Below the pieces are notes generated by a model. That model did not search any database and had not been told where the DNA came from. It was given only the letters and a program-made list of their open reading frames with translations. A stretch of DNA of 64,000 bases from contig JANYDS010000085.1 of the NCBI GenBank assembly GCA_025363475.1, forward strand, positions 1-64,000. The letters run 5' to 3'. A program made the translations under genes and the position numbers. Source of the stretch: Terriglobia bacterium (lineage in GTDB: Bacteria > Acidobacteriota > Terriglobia > Bryobacterales > Bryobacteraceae). Numbering within the stretch: the stretch's first letter is position 1; each line of letters starts with the position of its first letter. Below are positions 25,606-32,478 of this stretch, piece by piece.

Positions 25606-27185
25606 GTCTTAGTATCTCTCGTATCAATTCCTGACTGGCTCCACTCAAGAGTCGTCGCTCCCCACGGATTTGCCGGTGCTTCGGCGCCCCGCCAAATGGA
25701 ATGAAACAGATTCCAAATAAAGATGATTTGTACCGCAGCCAAAAAGAACGCCGCGCCGGTGATCCAGCGCTGCAGCGGCATCACCTGGGCGAGGAAATCG
25801 AAGGTGGTGAAATCCGCATACCGGCGCGGATTGCCCGCAAAACCCGCGAAATGCATCGGTCCGAATGTCGCATACGCTCCGATGAAGGTGAGGTAGAAAT
25901 GGAGCTTGCCCAGCCGCTCATTCATCATGCGTCCGAAGAGCAGGGGGAACCAGTAAAACGTCCCCGCGAAGATTCCAAACAACGCTGCAATCCCCATAAT
26001 CAGGTGGAAGTGCGCGACTACGAAATAGGTGTCGTGGAAGTAGGCATCGAGCTGCGGTTGACCCAGGAACAAACCTGACAGCCCTCCCGTCACGAAAATT
26101 GAAACGAAGCCAATCGCGAAAAGCATTGCGGTGGTGAACCTCAAATTGCCGCCCCAGATAGTCGCAAGCCAGTTGAACGTTTTCACTGCTGATGGTGCGC
26201 CAATCACCATCGTCAACAGCGAGAACGCAATCGCCGAATATGGATTCAGGCCGCTGATAAACATGTGGTGGCCCCAGACCAGCATCCCGAGGAAGGCAAT
26301 CGAGATCGTCGCTGTGACCATGGCTTTGTAACCGAAGATCGGCCGGCCGGAAAACGTCGAAAGCAGTTCAGAAACAATCCCCATGCCGGGCAGGATGGCG
26401 ATGTAGACTTCCGGATGGCCGAAAAACCAGAACAAATGCTGCCAGAGCAGGGGAGAGCCGCCCGAATGATCAATCACCTGATCCGCCACCAGCAAGCCGC
26501 CGGGTACGAAGAAACTGGTGCCGGCCAGGCGGTCGAGCAGGATCAATACGGCTGCGGCGATCAGCACGGAAAACGAAAGCAGCGTCAGAATTGCGGTTAG
26601 AAACCAGTTCCAGCAGGTGAGGGGCATTGCCATGAGGTCCATGCCTGGCGCGCGCATTTCAATCACGGTTGCAATGATGTTGATGGCCGTGAGCAGCGAG
26701 GCAATGCAGAATGTTCCAATGCTGTAAAACCAGAGCGTCTGGCCGAGGCCCTGGCCGGGTCCGGCAATCGCGCCCACTACGCTCAGTGGAGGGTAAGCGG
26801 TCCAGCCGGATAGGGGACCACCCCCCGTGGCCAGGAATGACGCGATTAAAATGCAAAACGAAGCCAATGTGATCCAGAACGACAGCAGATTGAGGCGGGG
26901 AAATGCCATTCCGGTCGCGCCCAGTTGCTCCGGCAATACCAGATTTGCAAACGCGCTCATGGGAGCCAGCGTCAGCACGAAAAACACCATGAGGGTGCCG
27001 TGCAGGGTCAGCATCGAGAGGTAAAACTCCGGTGCCATTACATCCGCCCCGATTTTCACCGCTGGCATGATCAGATGGAACCGCATTACCAGCGAAAGCG
27101 CTGTTCCGGCAAACACGGCAATCAGGGAGAGAAAGAAATATAACCGGGCGATGGTCCGGTGATCGGTGCTGAAGAGCCACTTCAT
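25590..27185 (-). CDS. ctaD: cytochrome c oxidase subunit I
   Basis: This catalytic subunit carries heme a and the heme-CuB centre. ATG 27185 (MKWLFSTDHRTIARLYF) is preferred over the longer frame because it overlaps the ctaC stop as ATGA. The protein has about 530 residues and 12 TM helices. Ligand motifs are intact: LTLHGTLMVFF for low-spin heme, FWFFGHPEVYI (CuB His with the cross-linked Tyr and Glu of A1-type enzymes), WGHHMF (two CuB His), and HDTYFVVAHFHLI for the hemes. This is a proton-pumping A-type heme-copper oxidase. Confidence 0.96.
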   Translation of the reverse strand: MKWLFSTDHRTIARLYFFLSLIAVFAGTALSLVMRFHLIMPAVKIGADVMAPEFYLSMLTLHGTLMVFFVLTLAPMSAFANLVLPEQLGATGMAFPRLNLLSFWITLASFCILIASFLATGGGPLSGWTAYPPLSVVGAIAGPGQGLGQTLWFYSIGTFCIASLLTAINIIATVIEMRAPGMDLMAMPLTCWNWFLTAILTLLSFSVLIAAAVLILLDRLAGTSFFVPGGLLVADQVIDHSGGSPLLWQHLFWFFGHPEVYIAILPGMGIVSELLSTFSGRPIFGYKAMVTATISIAFLGMLVWGHHMFISGLNPYSAIAFSLLTMVIGAPSAVKTFNWLATIWGGNLRFTTAMLFAIGFVSIFVTGGLSGLFLGQPQLDAYFHDTYFVVAHFHLIMGIAALFGIFAGTFYWFPLLFGRMMNERLGKLHFYLTFIGAYATFGPMHFAGFAGNPRRYADFTTFDFLAQVMPLQRWITGAAFFLAAVQIIFIWNLFHSIWRGAEAPANPWGATTLEWSQSGIDTRDTKTCPGP

Positions 27186-27937
27186 CGTTTTGCTTTCCAC
27201 TGGTCGTATTCCGCCGCGGGCATCACTATTAACAGGCTGCGCATTTGGCTGTGGCCCAGACCGCAAAGTTCCGCGCAGGCGATTTCATAGGTACCAGGCA
27301 GCGGTACGTTCAGTTCCAGCGGAATCTCCATGCCTGGCACGATATCCTGTTTCGTTCGCAGTTCACGGACGAAGAAATCGTGAATCATGTCGCGCGAATG
27401 CAACAGCAGCAGTACATTGCGCCCGGCGGGGATGCGCAGGGTTGAAGAGACGATATCGTCTGTGCCGCCCGTATCCCTGGGGTCAAGCCCTTCCGGATTG
27501 CCATTCGCATCATTGATCAGCTTGATATCGGTGTAACCGAACTTGCCATCGGGGCCGGGATAGTGGAAGTTCCAGGCAAACTGGTGCGCATCCACGCGGA
27601 TGATTTCTTTGCCCGGGCCGGGAGTCGCCACTTTCGCCCAGCCGCGCGAGCCTAAAACCGCCAGGGTTATGAAGAGGATGGCGGTAGTCGACGTCCAAGT
27701 CCATTCGAGGCGCTTCTGATGTCTGGTCGCGAAGGCGGTGGTTTTACGCAGAACCGCCCATGCCAGCAGAAGCTGGACGATGATGAAAATGAAACCCGTA
27801 ATCCAGAGAGTCCACGTGAACTGGCGGTCAAATGACAGTGCGTCCGCGGTAATGGGAAGGGGGAACCAGGCTGGCTGGACAGCAAACAGAATACAACTGG
27901 CGGCGGTTACCAGCAGGAGTATGAGGCCGAACAGCAA
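27182..27937 (-). CDS. ctaC: cytochrome c oxidase subunit II
   Basis: The 251-residue protein has two N-terminal TM helices (about 4-22 and 44-63) and a cupredoxin domain. The CuA ligands are all present: H186 (SRDMIHDFF), C221, E223, C225, H229 and M232 (CAELCGLGHSQM). There is no fused cytochrome c domain, so it is not a caa3-type fusion. The start is TTG at 27937, 22 bp after carD. The electron donor would be a separate cytochrome c, not encoded here. Confidence 0.95.
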   Translation of the reverse strand: MLFGLILLLVTAASCILFAVQPAWFPLPITADALSFDRQFTWTLWITGFIFIIVQLLLAWAVLRKTTAFATRHQKRLEWTWTSTTAILFITLAVLGSRGWAKVATPGPGKEIIRVDAHQFAWNFHYPGPDGKFGYTDIKLINDANGNPEGLDPRDTGGTDDIVSSTLRIPAGRNVLLLLHSRDMIHDFFVRELRTKQDIVPGMEIPLELNVPLPGTYEIACAELCGLGHSQMRSLLIVMPAAEYDQWKAKR

Positions 27938-27959
27938 CTAACTAGTGTAGGCTGACCGC

Positions 27960-28472
27960 TTACGCGGGGCCGGGGAAAGTGAAGCCGCTCTTCACCAGCG
28001 ATTTTTCCAGCAGCGAAATGGCTTCGGCTTCCGAGAAATTCCGGGCCTGCGATACTTCTGAAATCAGCATGGTGCGCGTGCGGTCCAGCATCTTCTTTTC
28101 GCGGAACGAGAGTGGTTTCTCGGTGTGAATGCGAACCAGCTGTTTGAAGACCTCAGCGATCTGAAGCAGGCTGCCGGTCAGCATTTTATCGCTGTTGATC
28201 TTAAACCGCAGCTTCCAGTCGCAAAGATTCTCGACAGCGGGACCGGCCAGATACGCCAGAACCTTATTCAAGTCGGGAGTGCGGGAGAGTTTCCGCAGAC
28301 CGATCGTTTGGGCGTTGGAAAACGGCACCATCACGGTCATGCTGGAACAGGACAGGCGGAGAAGATAAAACTTCTCAGGCCGTGCCTCGAAAAATCGAGT
28401 GCTGATATTTTCGATTGTCCCAACACCCTGGTTGGGATAAACGACTTTTTCACCCACTGCAAAGGTCATCAT
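27960..28472 (-). CDS. carD: CarD/CdnL-family transcription regulator
   Basis: The 170-residue protein opens with the RNA polymerase interaction domain (FAVGEKVVYPNQGVGTIENI, Tudor-like, about 1-65). It continues with the helical DNA-binding domain (residues 75-165, including LTGSLLQIAEVFKQLVRIHTEKPLSFREKKMLDRTR). CarD-type proteins bind RNA polymerase beta and stabilise open complexes, mainly at rRNA and growth-related promoters. Only 22 bp separate it from ctaC on the same strand, so it may be co-transcribed with the oxidase genes. Its own upstream region, 28473-28625, is AT-rich. Confidence 0.92.
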   Translation of the reverse strand: MMTFAVGEKVVYPNQGVGTIENISTRFFEARPEKFYLLRLSCSSMTVMVPFSNAQTIGLRKLSRTPDLNKVLAYLAGPAVENLCDWKLRFKINSDKMLTGSLLQIAEVFKQLVRIHTEKPLSFREKKMLDRTRTMLISEVSQARNFSEAEAISLLEKSLVKSGFTFPGPA

Positions 28473-28625
28473 ACGTAGAATCCCCCACCGAGACAGCAGT
28501 TTAATTTAGTAACTGATTAGTAACTTACAACGGAGCTATTCATAGTAGGGATTGCCGCGAAGAATTGTCAAGGCCCTGACAAGAATAATGGACAAACCTT
28601 TACAAAACTAGTGCAACGGTAACGT

Positions 28626-29003
28626 TTAACCTTGCGCGGCAGTTTGGCGCAGGACTTTGCCGAGGGACCGTTCTTCCAGCAATAACCGGCGTAAAGTACG
28701 AAGATCATTGAGGATACGGCGGCTGGAGGTCATATTGGCCTCAAGACGGCTGAGTTTGAACGCTACGAGCTGGAGTGCTGCGGTGCGGCGGTCGGCCCCG
28801 GCGGCGGTGGCGTCGGAGATGTCATCTTCGACTTCGCAGCGGGTGAGGGCTACGGCTTCGGCCAGCATGGAAACGTACTCGTGGGAGCTTTCGATGTTGT
28901 CGAAAGGAGTCTCGGAGCGATAGCTCAAGGCGGACCTCCTTGGAAAACGCCTGCTCCGTCCTGACATCGGACCGGCGCGGCGGTTGCCAGCGAACGTATT
29001 CAT
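28626..29003 (-). CDS. hypothetical helical protein
   Basis: The 125-residue product has a basic N-terminus (about 30 residues, Arg/Ser-rich) that may not be translated if a later start is used. Two long helical stretches follow (HEYVSMLAEAVALTRCEVED and ALQLVAFKLSRLEANMTSSRRILNDL) and an R/L/E-rich end. No family name or motif is recognised. The helical part has coiled-coil-like spacing. It stands alone between carD and tRNA-Asp. Confidence 0.55.
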   Translation of the reverse strand: MNTFAGNRRAGPMSGRSRRFPRRSALSYRSETPFDNIESSHEYVSMLAEAVALTRCEVEDDISDATAAGADRRTAALQLVAFKLSRLEANMTSSRRILNDLRTLRRLLLEERSLGKVLRQTAAQG

Positions 29004-29066
29004 CTTCGCATGAAATTTCCGTGCAAGGGGTGGTGCGTGTTAAGATTTAAAAACGTCCACAAGTGC

Positions 29067-29143
<77 letters not shown>

Positions 29144-29325
29144 TTTCTTTCTTTATCTTTAGTTGGCTCTGCGCACTGACGCGGCAGCCTCACCCGACTG
29201 ATTCTAAAAACACATTAGCTTTCGGGAAAAAATCTCGGTGCTGAAAACGAACGTCTAATCTTACATCAGACAGGCAATCGGTTCGCCGTCGCAGGGTTGG
29301 AGTTAATCTCAGAAGTACGCAACGT

Positions 29326-30098
29326 ATGTCAGGTCAGGTCACCCGGCGGTTGAAACCCGAAGAAGAGGAGATCTTCCGCAAGCGCGAAGAATAGCTGCCA
29401 TCCGTGCAACTCTCGCAGAGCGCGAACTTGAGTTTGTCGATTTTCGCAGCCAGCTTGCCGCCTTTGAAGGTCGCTATTTGCGCGAAGTGGGAACGCTGTA
29501 CGCCGAGTTGGACGAGCGGAAGGCGCGAATGTCCGAACGGCGGGCCCGGTTTAGTCCTTCCGCCTCCGCCGACGCGCGGGTAGAAGAGGCCCGCGAGCAG
29601 GCCCGTCGGACGTACGACGACGCCCGCGGTACAGCCTCTAAGGTCCGCGACTTCAATCCATCGTCCGAACTCAGGAGCCTTTTCCGTGAAGTTGCCAAGC
29701 GTATCCACCCCGATCTTTCGAAGGATTCCGGGGATCTGGAGCGCCGCGCTCGCTTCATGGCCGAAGCCAACCGCTCATACGAAGCAGGCGATGCTGAGGC
29801 TCTGCGGCGAATTCTCGACCAATACCGGGACGGTGTGGTTGAGGGCGAGGGGATCGGCGCCGAACTGATCCGTATCATCCGTCAGATCAGCCTGGCCAAA
29901 TCTCGCGTTTCCGCCATTGAGCAGGAATTAGCCACTCTCCGCCAAGGCGAAATCGCCCTGCTTAAGAGACAGGCAGACGAGAGAGCGCAAGAGGGCGGCG
30001 ATCTACTGGCCGAACTTGCAACTGCTATTCGAGAACAGATTGAGATGGCCGTGAAAGAACACGAATCGGTCACCGAGACAGGAGGTCGACTTGCGTGA
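29326..30098 (+). pseudogene. J-domain chaperone-like gene with a frameshift near its start
   Basis: An ATG at 29326 opens a 22-codon frame rich in Glu (KPEEEEIFRKREE) that hits TAG at 29392-29394. In the next frame the sequence continues directly as AAIRATLAERELEFVDF...YLREVGTLYAELDERKAR and stays open to 30098. Together they match the layout of bacterial J-domain proteins with an N-terminal coiled coil. The J region has the HPD motif at KRIHPDLSKD (about residue 80 of the 206-residue downstream ORF). A one-base deletion (or 2-base insertion) around 29386-29394 would explain the break. A shortened product could start at TTG 29478. The end overlaps the next frame as GTGA. Confidence 0.7.
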
Positions 30099-30289
30099 CC
30101 GATGAATCCCAACTACAGATCAGGCAGAAGGATAGCGAGTCGTCGCTGAGCTTCTCGAAGGAACGATCCGGCCTCGTCGCGCGGGGCCGGGCCGATGCGC
30201 TGACGCTTACCGCCCTTGCCGGAGCTGAGCCCGGGGAACAGCGGCACGGTAGTTTTTCCGACGTCGCCTTTATCAGATTTCCTTCTTAA
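30095..30289 (+). CDS. short ORF coupled to the J-domain gene, possibly N-terminus of a broken Sel1-repeat protein
   Basis: GTG 30095 overlaps the preceding TGA as GTGA, so the start is convincing. The 64-residue product begins with a polar segment (MTDESQLQIRQKDSESS) and a helix (SFSKERSGLVARGRADAL), then becomes poorly structured. It stops at 30289. Just downstream in another frame lies a Sel1-like repeat, which suggests one longer gene was broken by indels. No enzymatic motif is seen. Confidence 0.4.
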   Translation: MTDESQLQIRQKDSESSLSFSKERSGLVARGRADALTLTALAGAEPGEQRHGSFSDVAFIRFPS

Positions 30290-30302
30290 TCGCAGACCGA
30301 CG

Positions 30303-30503
30303 GAGGAGGTGAGGAAGGACGCGGATAAGGGCGACGCGAAGCAGCAGAGTATATTGGCCTTCGGATACAGACTCCCGTCAGTCAACGGTGATGGCACCGT
30401 CCAGCCGGGAAACTTTGCCGAGGCGGCCGAGTGGTTCCGCAGGGCCGCCGACCAAGGCTATGCTCCCGCACAGTTCAACCTCGGCTGGATGTACGACAAC
30501 AAA
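30303..30503 (+). pseudogene. Sel1-like repeat remnant
   Basis: In the frame of the ORF starting at 30216, residues translated from about 30310 to 30500 read as degenerate Sel1/TPR-like repeats, ending with a clear EAAEWFRRAADQGYAPAQFN followed by LGWMYDN. The similarity stops abruptly at about 30500, where the minus strand becomes higA-like. The unit is a truncated fragment of the gene that starts at 30095 or of a similar one. Confidence 0.6.
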
Positions 30504-30685
30504 ATAGCGCCCCAAGCGTGCGGACGTATCAGCCGTGATTCTGCGTTTCCCGTTCACAATCAAACTGAGACGGTTCGCCGGAACCTGGATCATCTGCGCC
30601 AGGCCGTTGATGCTGATCTCTTCATCCTTCATGTCTTCAAGAAGAATTTTTCCGGGTGGATCGGCAGAAGTTTTTCGTCGCTCAT
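30501..30685 (-). pseudogene. broken higA antitoxin
   Basis: ATG 30685 begins MSDEKLLPIHP in one frame. The typical HigA continuation (GKILLEDM, then ISINGLAQMIQVPANRLSLI and VNGKRRITADTSARLGRYF) lies in the next frame. A single-base loss around 30647-30656 explains the break. The C-terminal third (after the RYF that precedes the usual FW.NLQ motif) is missing, because the sequence runs into the Sel1 remnant at about 30500. HigA is an XRE-type antitoxin. No toxin gene higB is recognisable next to it. Confidence 0.75.
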
Positions 30686-30718
30686 GGTAATTCGTGATTT
30701 CAACATCGATTGGTCCCT

Positions 30719-31159
30719 TCAGGCCGCGAGGCCTTCCATCGGCTGTATGTCAACAGTCAGTCTCATTTGAAGCGCCGCGAACGCCGCCTCCAGTTGCTCG
30801 ATCCGCGAGGCGTGATCGATGTCGAGCAAGCGCTCCACCGACTGTTTGTGAATCCCCATCCGCCGCGCAAGCTCAACCTTTCGCACGCCGCTGGAGCGAA
30901 GCGCTTTGTACAGGGCCACCTTGGCGTTGGCGGTCACCGAGCCGAGCCCCACCAGCACAGCACCCCGGCGCAGTTTACCTGGCTCGGGGATGTCCAGGTT
31001 CTTCTCCATGAGCATCGAGATCGCCGTATGCAAGGCGTCGGAGGCATGGCTAAGCGCATCCTCACGAGAGTCGCCGGTGGTATGTGCTCCCGGAACGCCC
31101 GGGAAGATGAGGGTAAACGAATTGCCGTCGGGCCTGACGGTGGCTGGGTAGAGCAACAT
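30719..31159 (-). CDS. hicB: HicB-family antitoxin
   Basis: The 146-residue protein has an N-terminal HicB partial RNase-H fold (MLLYPATVRPDGNSFTLIFPG, then HTTGDSREDALSHASDAL). It also has a C-terminal helix-turn-helix (VRKVELARRMGIHKQSVERLL, about 105-125) that should bind the hic operator. Its intact frame contrasts with the damaged hicA just upstream (5 bp gap). Without a functional toxin it would act only as a DNA-binding protein or be decaying. A possible operator lies before hicA. Confidence 0.88.
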   Translation of the reverse strand: MLLYPATVRPDGNSFTLIFPGVPGAHTTGDSREDALSHASDALHTAISMLMEKNLDIPEPGKLRRGAVLVGLGSVTANAKVALYKALRSSGVRKVELARRMGIHKQSVERLLDIDHASRIEQLEAAFAALQMRLTVDIQPMEGLAA

Positions 31160-31164
31160 TTTCT

Positions 31165-31347
31165 TTATGTCTCCTTGTCGATGCCGAGGTCTTTGAAAAT
31201 CTTGTTGATCAGGTATGGACCGATGTCCTTACCGTGACGGGGAATCGCGGTTTGGCGGTTGCCCAGGTAAGCCTTTTCGTGGCCTTTGCCGTGTCCGAAA
31301 GTGCAGCCTTTGTTTTACAGGAGCTTTCTGAGTTGCCTGGCGGTCAC
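31165..31347 (-). pseudogene. hicA toxin with an in-frame stop codon
   Basis: From GTG 31347 the frame reads MTARQLRKLL, then TAA at 31317-31315, and continues in the same frame as NKGCTFGHGKGHEKAYLGN, RQTAIPRHGKDIGPYL and NKIFKDLGIDKET up to TAA at 31167-31165. The part after the stop keeps the HicA double-stranded RNA-binding-like pattern, with the key histidine region near GHGKGHEK. One nonsense change (for example CAA or AAA to TAA) explains the loss. Restart downstream is possible but would lack the first helix. Confidence 0.7.
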
Positions 31348-31353
31348 GACTCA

Positions 31354-31390
31354 ATAGTAAACATTCCTGTTGACCGTCGTCAACAGGAAT
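31354..31390 (-). promoter_or_regulatory. hicAB promoter with a 12-bp palindromic operator
   Basis: ATTCCTGTTGAC (31363-31374) and GTCAACAGGAAT (31379-31390) form a perfect 12-bp inverted repeat with a 4-bp centre. On the minus strand the repeat contains TTGACG (31383-31378), and TACTAT lies 18 bp further (31359-31354). That is a near-consensus sigma-70 promoter overlapping the palindrome. The hicA GTG follows the -10 by only 6 bp, so the transcript may be leaderless. The layout fits autoregulation by HicB. Confidence 0.7.
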
Positions 31391-31471
31391 GACGACGGCG
31401 CGAAAAGCCTGGTGCGTTTCGTCCCAACGCCCGGTTCAGAATCCCGGTAGCATGGAGACTCGGAGGTCAAA

Positions 31472-31697
31472 GTGTTTGAGCGCATAACCATCAATGGAAA
31501 ACAGATGAACGGCCAGCCGTGCATATGCGGCATGCGGACTTACTGTCCACCGGGTGGTAGTCGCAGTCGCGGCATATCCTGACCGCGGCGAGTTATTTCG
31601 AAATTACCCCGATTTGGAAGAGGACGACATCCGCCAAGCGCTGGAATTCGCTGCGGCTAACCTCGCCGATGAGGCGTCTGAACTGTCAGCCGCGTGA
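31472..31697 (+). pseudogene. DUF433 (VapB-like) antitoxin gene with a frameshift
   Basis: GTG 31472 has a strong GGAGGT five bases upstream. The frame reads MFERITINGKQMNGQPCICG, then loses the family pattern. Shifting frame by one extra base near 31537-31539 restores TVHRVVVAVAAYPDRGELF, RNYPDLEEDDIRQALEFAAA and NLADEASELSAA, ending at TGA 31695-31697. This is the DUF433 antitoxin family. It is paired, through a GTGA overlap, with a DUF5615 PIN-like toxin start. Confidence 0.8.
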
Positions 31698-31765
31698 AGT
31701 ATTTCCTCGACCAGGGAATGCCGGTCGACGCTACTCGCATTTTCGCGCTTCTAAGAGGGTGTTGA
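31694..31765 (+). pseudogene. DUF5615 PIN-like toxin, truncated after about 20 codons
   Basis: GTG 31694 overlaps the DUF433 stop. The product begins MKYFLDQGMPVDATRIFALL, the usual start of DUF5615 PIN-like toxins. It then runs into the left end of a MITE at 31757 and stops at TGA 31763-31765. The rest of the toxin is not found beyond the MITE, so an insertion was combined with a deletion or older decay. Confidence 0.75.
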
Positions 31766-31882
31766 AAAAGGGTTCTGCCTAACGAGTCCCTCGCGGTCGC
31801 GGCTCAGAAACTGTTGCAGGCATTTTTCGCCCGTTCTGAGCCGCGCGCGCCAGCAAGCGCTTCCCAGGCTTTTTCATCACCC
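31757..31882. mobile_element. 126-bp MITE-like element with 14-bp terminal inverted repeats
   Basis: The left end is GGGTGTTGAAAAAG (31757-31770). The right end, read inward, is GGGTGATGAAAAAG (31882-31869), 13 of 14 bases identical. The flanks are TTCTAAGA (31749-31756) and TTCTAAAA (31883-31890), a 7/8 direct repeat consistent with a target-site duplication. There is no coding capacity. It interrupts the DUF5615 toxin frame on one side and abuts the stop codon of the MNT gene on the other. Confidence 0.75.
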
Positions 31883-31884
31883 TT

Positions 31885-32184
31885 CTAAAAGACAAGAACC
31901 GGTTCCCGCTCTGCGTTTTCAAGTACCGCAGGGAGTAGCATCGCCCGGTCAGCCAAATCCGCCTGGACGCCAAGGATATCCGTGAGGCGATTCTCAAGAT
32001 GGACCCGGCCAACCAGAGACAGCTTCCTCGAGCGATCAAAGTCGGCTATAACATCCACATCTGACAGGCCGCCGACGGCTGTTCCGCGCGCACAGGAACC
32101 ATGCAGGGCTAAATGCGCCACGCCAGCCGCTCTCAACTCCGGCTCGTGTTCGCGCAATGTTGCAATGACCTGTTCCCGATTCAT
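31885..32184 (-). CDS. MNT-type minimal nucleotidyltransferase
   Basis: The 99-residue protein has the GS-X10-DxD signature (LHGSCARGTAVGGLSDVDVI, about residues 28-47). It is of the MNT (MntA) family, which usually works as an antitoxin that AMPylates its HEPN partner toxin. ATG 32184 is chosen over the frame-extending start at 32253 because it gives the family N-terminus and overlaps an upstream stop as ATGA. No complete HEPN gene is adjacent. The stop codon lies within the flank of the MITE, so the downstream partner may have been lost. Confidence 0.8.
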   Translation of the reverse strand: MNREQVIATLREHEPELRAAGVAHLALHGSCARGTAVGGLSDVDVIADFDRSRKLSLVGRVHLENRLTDILGVQADLADRAMLLPAVLENAEREPVLVF

Positions 32185-32308
32185 GTCCGTATCCTGCCAC
32201 AGGCCGTTTCCGGTCGCAACTCCATTATCGCGTGCTGGATCCGCGCAGCCCAAAGCGGCCCCTCCGCAGCCATGTCCTTCACCGCAACCAGCACGATATC
32301 CTAAAACA

Positions 32309-32464
32309 GACGGGAGAGATCAGCTTCAACGCTGGCGCCGAAGGAGCAACCGCCCCGGAAACTCTCAGGCAAAAGGACCGTCGCTGATCATCATCTGGAG
32401 AGTAGCGGGCAGCAACGCCCGTTCGCCGACGGAATAACGTTCTCAGGCACAAGCGACAGAGGGG
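32309..32464 (+). promoter_or_regulatory. tandem glycine riboswitch
   Basis: Two aptamers can be recognised from conserved pieces. The first (about 32309-32385) has GGGAGAG, GCGCCGAAGGAGCAA and ACTCTCAGGCAAAAGGACCG. The second (about 32395-32464) has CTGGAGAG, CGCCGACGGAATAACG and TCTCAGGCACAAG...GACAGAG. The order and spacing match the cooperative tandem gcvT-type motif. It ends 14 bp before the gcvP start, so control is probably at translation initiation. No terminator hairpin is seen between aptamer 2 and the ATG. It should raise gcvP expression when glycine is high. Confidence 0.95.
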
Positions 32465-32478
32465 GCGAAAGGTATTTT

